The notes: generated by a model from the sequence alone, not told the origin. Positions 22,845 to 32,559 are shown, counted from the first letter of the stretch. The stretch: DNA of 64,000 bases from Prostheceraeus crozeri (GCA_907163375.1 CAJQUW010004437.1:1-64000), one strand, 5' to 3'. Numbers and translations: made by a program.

Positions 22845-23074
22845 ATGTTCCCTCCGGATCCGCTGAAGCGATTTCTCCTCGTGGAAGTGGCGATGCGAAG
22901 GAATTACGACACCTACAGAAGAGAGTTCTTGAGCAACAGTTTGAAGTTATGGTTGAATTTTCATCATCAATGAGATATTTCAACACGGTTATGACTGACA
23001 TCAGTAATACTGTGTCAGTTGTCCGTCAAAAACTCGAAAGAAGTGATTCTTTCTTAAATTTTTTGAACAGCTAA
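22845..23074 (+). CDS. Harbinger-1 Myb/SANT-like protein, 3' exon
   Basis: Follows the acceptor CGTTTCAG (ends 22844). Encodes a polar start, then a coiled coil (ELRHLQKRVLEQQFEVMVEF) and ends LERSDSFLNFLNS-stop. A C-terminal coiled coil is normal for Harbinger Myb-like proteins. The phase (needs one upstream base) fits the donor at 20518, giving a 2.3-kb intron, most of which is PLE-A. Confidence 0.65.
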
Positions 23075-23302
23075 AAATTCCTAAATCTCGACCTAATTCT
23101 TAAATCTGAACCTAGACTCTTGCTATTCGTATTGGAAATACATCATCATCATAGATTACGTCTTCTATCTGTGATTTACAATAGGCTAATTTTATCTTAG
23201 CTGAATATAAAATGATGAATTATACATGGGCCTACCCTACAGATTATATTATGAAATTTGACGTGATATGAATTGAACAAAAATGAACTTTGTCGATGAG
23301 TA

Positions 23303-23390
23303 TTTTGTCGGAAAAGCCACAATATTCAAGTCAGTAAATGTATTCGCGAATGCATTTACTGACTTGAACATTGTGGCTTTTCCGACAAAA
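23303..23390. repeat. Long hairpin between the convergent Harbinger-1 genes
   Basis: Arms of 38 nt (23303-23340 and 23353-23390), beginning TTTTGTCGGAAAAGCCACAA, pair with one mismatch noticed. The 12-nt centre TATTCGCGAATG is itself nearly palindromic. It lies in the shared 3' region of the Myb-like gene and the transposase, where transcripts of both strands could end. Confidence 0.8.
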
Positions 23391-23589
23391 AATTGATTGT
23401 AAGTAGGTACCGGTATATTTTGATGAATATTTTTTGAATTTTTATTTGCGTTGTAGTGAAGGAATACGTGAACTTAAAATTTTCAGAACACGAGCTAACA
23501 TCGAAATCATGATCATAATACGCTAAAAATCAGCTTTACATGTAGGCATTAGTATTTCAGAGTACACCTAAAACATGAAATGGGAATTC

Positions 23590-24636
23590 TTATGCATCGT
23601 TTTGTAGAATTCGATGAGCAAGTTCAAGTCTCCTTTCAAAGCCATTGTTGAATTGTTGATTGACTGATTCAATAATTTGACTGTCATCTTGCAAAACGAT
23701 GTCTTCAAAATCATTGGGTAAATTGTTATTTTTTGCATAGTTATGTAAAACGGCACATGCTAATATGTCGGACGGGATATTTTTAAGATGACGACGTGAT
23801 TCTTGGTGAAGTAATCCAAAACGACGTTTCCATTGCCCAATAGCATTTTCTACTTTCACGCGAGTTTTCGTATGAGCCTCGTTAAACCTTCTTTCAGCGT
23901 CTGAATTAGGACTTTGAAATGGAGTCATCAGCCACCATCTACACGGATATGCTGAGTTGCCAAGTACGATACCGAGTGAAGGCGAGCTCTCAAAAATATC
24001 CCATAAGTTGCTATTCCGCAAAATGAACGAATCATGTGTCGATCCCGGAAAACGAATAACAACATTTGTAAATCGACATTCTGAATCGCAAGCAACTTGA
24101 ACGTTGATGAAATAGTAGTTCTTACGATTCATGTACTGATAATCATCATCACGCGATCTTGGTTTCTCAATACGTATATGTGTCCCATCAATGCACATAA
24201 CAACTCCAAGAAATCCAGCGACGCCCATAAATCTTTGTTTGGTTGCTGCAAGTTTCCGTTCACTTGGTAAGAATATAAAATCGTTTGCTCTTTTAGAAAT
24301 GGCTACAGATACTTTTGTGATTATTCTCGAAACAGTTGGCTGAGATAATCCTTCGGTATCTCCTGTTGTTAACTGATCCGACGCAGTAGCATAAAATCTA
24401 AGTGCCGTCAGTAATTGTGATTCGGTAGATACAGAATAGTTACGCTTCGTCACAGGTCGTAAATCCACATCAAGCAACGACGAAAGGTATAGAACACACT
24501 CCTTGGTAAATGGATATCTTCTATAAAAGTCCTCCTCTGAATACTCGCTGAAAGGATGTTTCCCCGATCGAAATATTCTTTCACGGCGCACTTCCTCAAT
24601 GTCCATAAACGCTGCCATGTTGAGAATAACTTGCAT
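23590..24636 (-). CDS. PIF/Harbinger DDE transposase 1
   Basis: 348 codons, normal for the family. N-terminal helix-turn-helix region (LTALRFYATASDQLTTGDTE, then SQPTVSRII), then the catalytic core: CIDGTHIRIEKP (first Asp, about residue 150), FPGSTHDSFILR, VLGNSAYPCRWWLMTP, and TRVKVENAIGQWKRRF (Glu). The usual GDSGYP motif, holding the second catalytic Asp, reads GNSAYP, so Asp is replaced by Asn. The frame is otherwise intact, which points to recent loss of activity. The start could be the Met at 24636 or one of the internal Mets a few codons later (MAAFMDIEE). It is convergent with the Myb-like gene. Confidence 0.9.
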   Translation of the reverse strand: MQVILNMAAFMDIEEVRRERIFRSGKHPFSEYSEEDFYRRYPFTKECVLYLSSLLDVDLRPVTKRNYSVSTESQLLTALRFYATASDQLTTGDTEGLSQPTVSRIITKVSVAISKRANDFIFLPSERKLAATKQRFMGVAGFLGVVMCIDGTHIRIEKPRSRDDDYQYMNRKNYYFINVQVACDSECRFTNVVIRFPGSTHDSFILRNSNLWDIFESSPSLGIVLGNSAYPCRWWLMTPFQSPNSDAERRFNEAHTKTRVKVENAIGQWKRRFGLLHQESRRHLKNIPSDILACAVLHNYAKNNNLPNDFEDIVLQDDSQIIESVNQQFNNGFERRLELAHRILQNDA

Positions 24637-24862
24637 AAGATATCAACATCATAATATTCAACGGTCTGATAGCCAATCACAAAACTTAGTCGCACAACCT
24701 CGGTGAGGTTTAGGCGGTGTACCTGCGCGAATTAACTTGTGCGAAAATTTACTCAACTCTGCGAGAATATTCGTGGACCTTTTTTTATGAATACCTAAAT
24801 GGCTGACCTCTGTGAATTTTCGCGAAACTTCAACTCGGCGAGTTTTATGAATACGGCTACTG

Positions 24863-24938
24863 AGCTACAGCGATTTCATTGGGGTTTCAATCTTTGTGTT
24901 GCCTTCATGTGATTTGCTATACCCCTATTAAAAAGTAA
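24863..24938. other. Short hAT spacer between the two Harbinger elements
   Basis: 76 bp of hAT-internal DNA separates the CTG flank of Harbinger-1 from the TAA flank (24936-24938) of Harbinger-2, so the two Harbinger insertions landed almost side by side. Confidence 0.5.
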
Positions 24939-24941
24939 AGG

Positions 24942-25300
24942 GGCATTGCTGAGTTGAGGTTTAACGTTAAAACGCAGCTTTTAAACTACAGCTGTAGTGT
25001 AACTCTTGCTGAATAAAGTTTTAACTAAGCTACAGATTACCTGAGGTGTAGATTCTTGGTTGCTGCGTTTTAATCTCTTTCTAAGTAAAGTTTTAGTTAG
25101 ACCACATGTCTAGAAATAGAAAATAAGGAATTCCAATTGCTGCGTTTCAGCTGAAGATCAGCTCCAGCTTAGAGGTCTTGCTGACTAAAGTTTTAGTTAA
25201 ACCACAGCGATATAAATAGATATGTCGTAATAATGGGTAGCTGCGTTTTAGCGTACATTAAGCTGCAGATTAACGCTCTTGCTGAATAAAGTTTTACTGA
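24942..25300. repeat. Harbinger-2 subterminal repeats
   Basis: Four degenerate copies of a block containing GCTGCGTTT, then AGCTGCAG-like words and CTTGCTGAATAAAGTTTTA, recurring roughly every 80-110 bp. The right end (27890-28000) carries the same words in reverse. They are candidate binding sites for the Myb-like protein or transposase. Confidence 0.65.
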
Positions 25301-25499
25301 CGTCGGTATTGACTTCACTTACACCTCACCCTATTTCCACTGTGTTAAAAGTTAAACTCCAGACATAGCAGGTTTAAGCGAGTCATTCTTACATTTCTTG
25401 CTTTAAAGTTACCCTCGCCAGTACGCTAATCACAAGGAGTATCTCGAGTTAAGTGAATATGAGAATTATGAAGAGAATAGAGTTCCTCGAACAATACTG

Positions 25500-26537
25500 A
25501 TGGATCATCAAGACCCAGTAGCATTTTATGAGCGTGAGGAATTCAGGATGCGATACAGATTAAGAAAATCATCAACAATTCTGCTTCTTGAGGAGATAGA
25601 ACCTCACTTATCGAACATCTCATGCCGAGGATTACGATTACCCAATATGGTTAAATTACTTATTGGGTTACGGTTCTATGCTACAGGTTCATTTCTCCGT
25701 CCCATAGCTGATATTTTTCACGTTAGTGAGGCATCTGTTTCTCGATGTGTACGCGTCGTTACGGATGCACTTTGCAAACTACGAGGAAAGTACATCACTT
25801 TTCCGGATGCTCCTCAAAGACAGAGCTACAAAACCCAGTTTTATGAGTTCAACCGATTTCCTGGTAAGTTTGTAATTTTTATTGTTGTTATTATTATAAT
25901 GCCATATTTCTGTAAACTCATCGTTTCAGGTGTGATTGGTTGCATTGAAGGAACACATGTCCCAATTATTAAGCCTACTACGTCAGATTTTGAGGAATAC
26001 CGCAGTAGAAAGAAATCCTTTTCCATCAATGTCATGGCTGTCTGTACCCCGGACCTACGTTTCTCGAGATGGAAAGGCGCGACACACGATTCGCGAGTGT
26101 GGAGGAATTCCCGCCTTAACTTCTATTTGGAGAATGACAGTGACGGGTTTATCTTAGGAGATAGTGGTCATGCCTGCAGCAAGTCTATCCTAACTCCGGT
26201 GCGTAATCCTGGCATAAATGATCACGCAGCACATCGATACAACGAAGCACACGTAAAAACTCGAAATACTATCGAAAGATGCTTTGGTGCATGGAAAAAC
26301 AGATTTGCATGTTTGCGACAAACGATGCGATTTAAGCATAAGAAGTGCTGTAAAGTAATCGTCGCTACCGCAGTACTACACAACTTTGTAGTATTACAAA
26401 AGGAGCCGGACGTATTGGAGAACACTGATGGTGATACCCCGAATGTCGAGGAACAATATATCCCTCCTGAACTGCAACTGTTAATCAATGAGAGATTGGA
26501 TTCGGATAGTGATACAACTATGTCCGTGACCGCATAA
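25500..26537 (+). CDS. PIF/Harbinger DDE transposase 2
   Basis: 345 codons if read straight through. A 66-bp intron with good signals (GTAAGT at 25864, TCGTTTCAG ending 25929) is a multiple of three and open, so spliced and unspliced readings are both continuous; family alignment favours splicing (FNRFPG joins VIGCIEGTH). Core motifs: GCIEGTHVPI, WKGATHDSRVW, ILGDSGHACSKSILTP, and TRNTIERCFGAWKNRF. The first catalytic Asp is Glu here (family: IDGTH). About four residues normally found before RWKGATHD also appear to be missing (DLRFSRWKG). The transposase is probably inactive despite the full-length frame. Confidence 0.88.
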   Translation: MDHQDPVAFYEREEFRMRYRLRKSSTILLLEEIEPHLSNISCRGLRLPNMVKLLIGLRFYATGSFLRPIADIFHVSEASVSRCVRVVTDALCKLRGKYITFPDAPQRQSYKTQFYEFNRFPGKFVIFIVVIIIMPYFCKLIVSGVIGCIEGTHVPIIKPTTSDFEEYRSRKKSFSINVMAVCTPDLRFSRWKGATHDSRVWRNSRLNFYLENDSDGFILGDSGHACSKSILTPVRNPGINDHAAHRYNEAHVKTRNTIERCFGAWKNRFACLRQTMRFKHKKCCKVIVATAVLHNFVVLQKEPDVLENTDGDTPNVEEQYIPPELQLLINERLDSDSDTTMSVTA

Positions 26538-26817
26538 TTAACAATTTTTTGTGTGACATTGTTCTTGTATTCTTTTACAATGGGTTTTATTCTCTGGATT
26601 GTAATTGTATTCTTTTATTTGATAACATAAATTGGAACTGCAGAAGATCATGTTTCTGGTTAACCCACGCCGTCACTGGGGTACTTTTCCTAACACGCCC
26701 GCCCACTTTATGCAATCTCGACTTATTTCATCCAATTGATCCCGTAATATAGGCTACATTAGAAGTGAATATTAATCGAATCAAATCGAACTAAATGTAT
26801 TTCATATTAATTAAAGA

Positions 26818-26960
26818 TGAGCGATCCTACCCAAAACCCGGCCCGAACCGAACCCGAATTTTCGGGTTCAGGTAAAGCAATTAAGAAGTCCGGTCGGGTC
26901 GGGCAGGATTACCATTTTTAAACTAAAACTCGAAATAACTCTAGCTCGGGGTCTTTCGGG
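26818..26960. repeat. Short GGGTTCGGG/CCCGAACC-rich segment
   Basis: Repeats of CCCGAACC, GGGTCGGG and GGGTTC within about 140 bp, with self-complementary parts (CCCGAATTTTCGGG). It overlaps the 3' end of the Harbinger-2 Myb-like frame and may be a small insertion that replaced its natural stop. Confidence 0.4.
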
Positions 26961-27735
26961 TTGGAGCTTGCAAATTTGAAAATCATGGCCATGTAAATCG
27001 TGGCTCGTAGGAAAGAAATGAACTGGAAAAATAAAATTCAATTTATGGTAAACATCCTTAATTTTGCCTTGCAGCTCTTGGTTTAAAATTTGCATCTTCA
27101 TTTCGTGCTCTTCCTCTAGAAATTTCATTTTCTTACAACGAAATTCCTCTAAGACTGACTGCCGTTTTGTACATCTTTTAGGCCGCTGTTCTGGAGTGTT
27201 CACTCGCGCCTCACTTTCTGAAACTGAATATGAAATTACAATAAATGATGATATCTCATCAGTTTTATTTGGCTCACCCGAAGAAATGTGATCATCGTCG
27301 TCAACATCGGAAAGAGGTTGCTGTGAGGATAGTATACTATCCATGATGTTTGGTGGAAATTCTTTCATTGGGCCACCACCCGTTTTAAATTTTTCCCGTC
27401 GCTCTTCAGCAAGTACCTTCTTTCTATTCAACTTCATTGATTTCCATTGTGTCTGTAAATATGAACGTTATAAAATTAAGATGGTTGAAATTAACTTGAA
27501 GTTATGTAGCTTGAACATTTATATTTACCTTCAACTGAGATTCTGTTCTCTCAATAACATTTTCCTTTGAATTAAAACTGTCCGTTATTACCTTCCATTC
27601 CTTTGCCTTTTTACATTCTATGTCGGGGCACTTCCTTTTATCTTCAATTATAGGGTGGTTGCATAATATTTCAGTTAATACCTCCCTCTCAACCGTACTG
27701 AAATTTGCCGCTCGACACTTCTTTTTCGAAGACAT
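26868..27735 (-). CDS. Harbinger-2 Myb/SANT-like DNA-binding protein, two exons
   Basis: Exon 1 (27735-27529) starts MSSKKKCRAANFSTVEREV and ends at donor AAG/GTAAAT. Exon 2 (27452 downward) begins TQWKSMKLNRKKVLAEERRE and carries KTGGGP, both in phase 0. Together they form the trihelix/Myb domain, an acidic linker, a nuclear-localisation-like basic cluster (RPKRCTKRQ) and a coiled coil (FLEEEHEMKMQILNQELQGK). This matches the accessory protein of Harbinger elements. The last 40 residues look unlike the family and overlap a GGGTTCGGG-rich segment, so the true stop may have been lost. Confidence 0.82.
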
Positions 27736-28013
27736 TCTGAGCAAGAATAAATTGACAGCATACCAAATGAGCGTGTCGACAAGACAGCAGGGCAATGGAT
27801 TTCCTTTCTCTCTGTGATTGGTCTCTTACCTTAGCAACCACACTACGTCACAACTGTCACACATTGTGCGCGTGCGTTGCAGATCAAGAAAACCTGTAGC
27901 TGATCTCCAGCTAAAACTTTATTCAGCAAGCGATTTTAGACCTCAGGTCTTACTAAACCTGAGGTGTAGATCAGCTGCAGCTTAGTTAAACCTCAACTCA
28001 GCAATACCCGTAA

Positions 28014-28447
28014 GTGTGCACAATTATGTGAAATTCGAAACAATTCTCTAGATGTAGTGTGCTTTTGCAGTTTGCATTTTCCAAATCATTTATCAATTGC
28101 AAGAATTCAGTCGTCAACCTTGTGATAACTCAGATAAATAAATGAAAAGATGAATGAGAAACATAAAAAATGATTATCTACTGCTTATTCGAGATGTCGC
28201 ACAGATGATTATCGAATTATCACCTAATGATTTGGAAAGGGTGTAAAAATGTATCAAACAAAAATGTAGTGCCTTGAGCTACACCAATCCGCTTGGTGTA
28301 AAGTCATCATTGATGAGATGATTCTAAATCTTTCCAATTTTTGAATAGCAGTATTCTGAAATAATGCACCTTCGTTTTCATCAATTAATGATAAAGTATG
28401 GTACTTATATTTAACAATACCAGTGCCAATTTGGTAGGAACTAAATA
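28014..28447. other. hAT spacer between Harbinger-2 and the Tc1-like element
   Basis: About 430 bp with no gene or repeat recognised, attributed to the hAT interior by position. Confidence 0.4.
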
Positions 28448-28449
28448 TA

Positions 28450-28650
28450 CCTTTTTGCGTTCTATTTCGTTACTTTTGCATTCAATTTCGTTAACGGGAG
28501 CAGTCGGTAGTGCGCTCTCATGCATTCACTACTTTCTATTTCGTCAACGATGATTATTTCGCATATTCTATTTCGTACGCTGTCGATACGATTTTTCCAA
28601 TAGCAGAACACCGCATAATCATTTTCGGGAATTTGCAATCTATTTCGTTG
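28450..28650 (+). repeat. Left terminal inverted repeat of the Tc1-like element
   Basis: Contains TTCTATTTCGTTAC, TTCAATTTCGTTAAC, TTCTATTTCGTCAAC, TTCTATTTCGTACG and ATCTATTTCGTTG in series, about 25-55 bp apart. These are likely repeated binding sites for the HTH domain. Confidence 0.75.
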
Positions 28651-28839
28651 TCGGAAATGAAGTCCAAAGCTTAATAACCATGCCTATCCTTTTTCTGACT
28701 CACCCCGCTATTTCATTAATTGCCTCGAGTGACGATTCTTGCTAATGCAACGTCACAAGCACAGATATCTTCTTTAACTCAGCATAAAGAGTGAAGTATC
28801 AAGCGAATGGTCACATGAATCTGCACTGTGTAGACTGAA

Positions 28840-29899
28840 ATGGCCGTGAGAGGAACATACCAAAAAATCAATTCAATCGATCGAGAACGTCTCATCAACT
28901 GTTTTTAAAAGGGATGATGACTGGCTCGCATTAGCGGATAGTTTAGAAATTCGTAGACAAACGGCTCGAAGCATAATTCTTCGGTTTCGTGAAACTGGGA
29001 TGACAGAACCTTCTAGAAAAGGTGGTGCTATGAACATTAAAGTGAATGACAATATTAAACAGTGTGCACTGCCTTACGTTGCCGAGAATAGTCAAGCTAC
29101 GTTGAACCAAATAAAGAACCATATTCAAATTCGTACCGGAGTCAGTCTTCATATTTCAACCATTTCCCGTTTACTAGACGGTGAACTTTACACTCTCAAG
29201 CTTGCTCGTGTCATCCCGGAGACTTGGAACACAGAATCTACGAAAACTCAGAGACAAGCGTTTGCTGATTGGATGGTGGCCGAAGGAAGCCAAAAACAAC
29301 TCGTTTACATAGATGAATTCGGAGTAAACATTTGGACGAGGCGATCACAGGGTCGTTCCATTCGAGGAGAAAGGGCTGTACGGGTTGTTCATAAAGAGAG
29401 AGGAAAGAGCCTCACCGTTATTTTGGCCGTGAGTCCAGTATGGGGACTCGTACATTATCAGACTTTATCTGGCGGACTTCATGGTGATCAGTTCACCAGT
29501 TTTATGATGGAGTGTTCTGCTCTTCTCGAAGAAGAGCATGCTGTGTTCATTTACGATAATGCTAGAGCACATAACAATCCTCCAGGATTACTCAGTGAGT
29601 ACCACGAACAAAAGTTTCTTCCTCCCTACTCACCGATTTTAAATGCATGCGAGATGGCTGAGTCATCGTTCACAGCAAAATTAAAGTCTCTGCTCTCAGA
29701 ACCAGATAACCAGCAAAGATTTGGAGCTGAAGCTGCTGCAAATGCAAGATTAACTCTTCATAATCATCGCCTTTATGTGTTACATGAACTTTCAGAAGCT
29801 GCAGTGAGAGAGATCACATTTGAGAAATGTCAGAAGTGGTATCGGCATACTCTGAAGTATCTACCAAAATGTGCAAGAAAAGAAGACATAACTGACTGA
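28840..29899 (+). pseudogene. IS630/Tc1-like DDE transposase with one frameshift
   Basis: From ATG at 28840 the frame reads MAVRGTYQKINSIDRERLIN, then a +1 shift in the run TGTTTTTAAAAGGG (about 28900) leads to DDDWLALADSLEIRRQTARS, the helix-turn-helix. From there to 29899 it is open: a second HTH (HISTISRLLDGE) and the DDE core with YIDEFGVNIWTRR (Asp 1), FIYDNARAHNN (Asp 2) and LPPYSPILNACEMAE (Glu). I count 31 residues between the second Asp and the Glu, fewer than the 34 usual for Tc1. The C-terminus (KCQKWYRHTLKYLPKCARKE) is Cys/Trp-containing. Only the N-terminal shift seems to break it. Confidence 0.85.
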
Positions 29900-29934
29900 C
29901 GACAAGCTGTAAGTTTTAATAACGTTAAATGCAT

Positions 29935-30164
29935 TTATGTTTTTTGTTAAAAGATATGTAAGACAACGAAATAGATTACAAAATCCCGAAAACGATTATG
30001 CGATGTTCTTTTATTGTTAAAATTTTATCGGCAGCGTACGGAATAGAAAGTGCGTAATAATCGTCGATGACGAAATAGAAAATATTGAATACATGTGAGC
30101 GCACTACCGACTGCTCTCGTTAACGAAATTGAATGCGAAAGTAATGAAATAGAACGCAAAAAGG
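29935..30164 (-). repeat. Right terminal inverted repeat of the Tc1-like element
   Basis: Complement of the left repeat with the same series of CGAAATAGA words and a shared GCGCACTACCGACTGCTC block near 30099. Confidence 0.75.
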
Positions 30165-30166
30165 TA

Positions 30167-30641
30167 TATAACGACTGGGCCCCTATTACCGGGACTTAGC
30201 ATAACTCAAAGGTCAAGTCAAACGCTCATGCCTCGCTTACTCCTAATACACGAATTGTGCCAGTCAAGAACTATGCAGATCGGTAGACGCCTCGAAGAAT
30301 GCAGCCAAGACAATAGAGAAGGACTGTGGCTCATGCAGCGCATCAGTCTGCACATTCATAGAGGAAATGCGGCTTGCATTCTCAGTGCGAAGCAGGGATG
30401 ACGGCCTTTGTTTTTTTTGCTTCTTTTTTCTTTTACGTTTTCTTTAGGGTGCAGGGACGATATGTTGAATATATACAGAATTTGATTTGTAAATTTGTTG
30501 GTATAATTTTGTAACACAAAAATATTAGTATTTGTAGCACCATGATAACTTCGGAAATCGGAAGCGGAAGCGATCGTTTGGTAATCGCTTCCGCTTCCAG
30601 TGAAAACGTTCGCTTCCATCTCTTCCGCTTCCACAGCCCTG
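30167..30641. other. hAT interior and right end
   Basis: No gene recognised. The last 110 bp carry GGAAGCGGAAGCG and CGCTTCCGCTTCC words like those just inside the left hAT end. Confidence 0.55.
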
Positions 30642-30737
30642 CTGGCAGCTCTACCATCGTTTATTCACATATGTATGCCAGATGTCATGATTACAGCTAA
30701 AAATGAATTGAATTGAAAAGTCCCTCTTCGATTTCAG

Positions 30738-31968
30738 GTACGGATGTAGTCTTTGCCTAGTCGCCGGATCCTACTCTCAGTCTGCTAGAAAAATGGTTTA
30801 TCCTATTGGGGGACCATTTACCTTGCGCACTCCTGCCATGCAGCACCATTTTGAACAATCAGCGACGTTACAAGCGCCCGTCTTTGGAGTGAAAGGTCCA
30901 ACGGAGCTGTCTGACATACAGTGCCAACAAGCGTTGCATATGATGTTATGCATTTAATTTATCTAGGAGTATCCAAGTCATTGTTGTGTGCTATTATTGC
31001 CAAACGGTTGGCTGACGTTGTGACATTATCGGAATTGACAGAGAAGGTCCCACATGACTTTCGTCGAAAACCACGGAAAATGTTGGGGGAGTTTGTTTTG
31101 TGGAAAGCACAGGAGCATAGGAACTTCCTGTTGTACATCGGTCCTATCGTATTGTCTATTATTTACGAACTCCAACCTACCACAACAGCATTGCAATTTT
31201 CGTCTCTTTTTCACATCTTAAGTGTGTTCACGTATGTTCTTTCCTCTGAGAAGATACCGGTGCAACATGTCAACCTATGCAAGCAGCTGATAACTGTTTC
31301 AACGTGTACCATGAGTACCCACGCACTATTTCATCTGCCTGATCAAGTCAAAAAGATGGGACCCCTTAACGCGACATCTACGACAGCTTTCGAAAACTTG
31401 AACAGACATTTGAAGCGTTCGATAACTGGAACTAAAGGACAGGTTCATCAAATACTTACTCGTTTTCTGAGAAGCCAAAGTTCTCAAATATCTAAAATGA
31501 GTGTTCGACAACCTCATGGGCTTGGTCATGTAAAAGGAATATCTTCCACAATGGAGTCAGTTTGCGCGAGTTTGTCTATCTATGCCTCGTTGTACGTAGA
31601 TCGTTTTTGTTCAAACGGTAAAGTGTTTCATTCCTTCCATTACGGGCGACGACTCAAGTGTTCTTCTTACTTTGCGTTTCTTGATTGTTATGAATTGTTT
31701 TATAAAAATAAAGTACATTTTCATGTCATCAGACTCTAATATATACTGTGTTTGCCGCAACTACAAAGTTTTAAGAAAAGTTCATGTTGGTTTGTCGTTT
31801 CTTCAATCACCAACAGAGATTTTGGATTGTATATCACCATATTTTGTTCTTTCAAAAAATACCATTGTTTGCTACAACATAGATTTGTTTACTCATCATG
31901 CTATCATTTGCAAAAACTCGACTACGTTTTATGGTGTCAGGGTTTTGAAAAATTATGAACTTGAATGA
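30738..31968 (+). pseudogene. TNP2/EnSpm-like transposase-derived gene, 3' exon
   Basis: Begins after the acceptor CGATTTCAG in phase with the exon ending at 17692. It encodes YGCSLCLVAGSYS, then GPFTLRTPAMQHHFEQ and VFGVKGPTELSDI. A one-base shift at about 30915-30921 leads to PTSVAYDVMHLIYLGVSKSL, where the DVMH motif matches the conserved Asp-Xaa-Met-His of TNP2-like proteins. Then come EHRNFLLYIGPIVL, HALFHLPDQVKKMGPLNAT and FENLNRHLKRSITGTKGQVH, the conserved C-terminal half. Another shift near 31690-31720 leads to a tail (SNIYCVCRNYKVLRKVHVG) ending at 31968. At least two frameshifts make it a pseudogene. Whether it was a transposon or a domesticated copy is not clear; no CACTA-type ends were found. 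Confidence 0.78.
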
Positions 31969-32559
31969 TGTGTTCTCAGTTCTGTTATTTCTCTCTCATT
32001 CAATATAATTAGCAAAAACAGTCTGGCTTGTACTTACTGCTTGACTAAAAGTCTCAGAGTACCAAGTCAGTTGTTTATCACATATCATGCAAAAGCCGTA
32101 TATATTTTTTACCGAAATTTGCAACTCGCAATTGGCGATTCATGAAGACGCCTATCGTTAAAATTTTGGTACTGAACTTGATACATGGAGTTTTTATTAG
32201 CATACAGATTACACATTTCAAATAGGTGAACTCTCCGATTCAAGCCAGTCTGTTTCTTTAAATTGTGCTTTGTTCGGAAACTCGATATTGTAGAAAGACG
32301 TGATCGGTCAGTCAAGAATTGCAGTTTACTGAGCTGCATGAGACTTCTGACATTTCTTTTTGACACGTTTTTTCTGTATTTTTTCTTATGTCAATATGTG
32401 ATCTGATTCAGTTGAATTACAGTGCAGCTGTTTGATGTGGTGTTTTTAATCATTAAAGCTTGATTTCGTGATTAGAATATGATTCCCAAGCACGCTTCAT
32501 GGCTAAGTCAAATATAAATACAGATGTAAATTGTTTCAGATCTAATGGTTATAAACGGT

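Larger units (their letters stand above)
19774..24859. mobile_element. PIF/Harbinger element 1
   Basis: The terminal inverted repeats are TAGCCGTATTCATAAA at the left and its complement TTTATGAATACGGCTA at the right. They are flanked by the 3-bp duplication CTG (19771-19773 and 24860-24862), a target that PIF/Harbinger elements commonly use. Subterminal zones share words such as AATTCACAGAGTT and GAATTCTCG. The element carries the standard two genes in convergent arrangement: a Myb/SANT-like protein on plus (20173-23074, spliced) and a DDE transposase on minus (23590-24636). A Penelope-like element (PLE-A) lies in the intron of the Myb-like gene. Confidence 0.88.
24939..28010. mobile_element. 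PIF/Harbinger element 2
   Basis: The left end reads GGGCATTGCTGAGTTGAGGT and the right end the complement with one change (ACCTCAACTCAGCAATACCC). The probable 3-bp duplication is TAA (24936-24938 and 28011-28013); the first one or two terminal bases do not align perfectly, so the exact border may be off by one. Contains a DDE transposase on plus (25500-26537) and a spliced Myb-like gene on minus (26868-27735), again convergent. Confidence 0.85.
28450..30164. mobile_element. Tc1/mariner-superfamily (IS630-like) element with long terminal repeats
   Basis: Flanked by TA (28448-28449 and 30165-30166), the obligatory target of this superfamily. Ends are CCTTTTTGCGTTCTATTTCG and its complement. 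The inverted repeats run about 200 bp inward with scattered differences and are built of repeated TCTATTTCGT-like words: five at the left end, their complements at the right. One transposase gene fills the middle. Confidence 0.85.
18530..30641. mobile_element. hAT element footprint, expanded to 12.1 kb by nested insertions
   Basis: The left end reads CAGGGCTGCGGAAGCG and the right end reads CGCTTCCACAGCCCTG, matching as inverted repeats with one difference. The flanks are CTGGCAGG (18522-18529) and CTGGCAGC (30642-30649), an 8-bp duplication with one mismatch, as expected for hAT. Both subterminal zones are rich in GGAAGCG/CGCTTCC words. Subtracting Harbinger-1, Harbinger-2 and the Tc1-like insertion leaves about 2.2 kb of hAT sequence, in which no transposase was recognised; a 130-codon minus-strand frame (18484-18876) is unassigned. 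Hence probably non-autonomous. Confidence 0.75.

Noticed and set aside
28840-29899. Bacterial IS630 contamination
   Set aside because: TA-flanked, inside a hAT intronic insertion, with metazoan surroundings; eukaryotic IS630-like elements are known.
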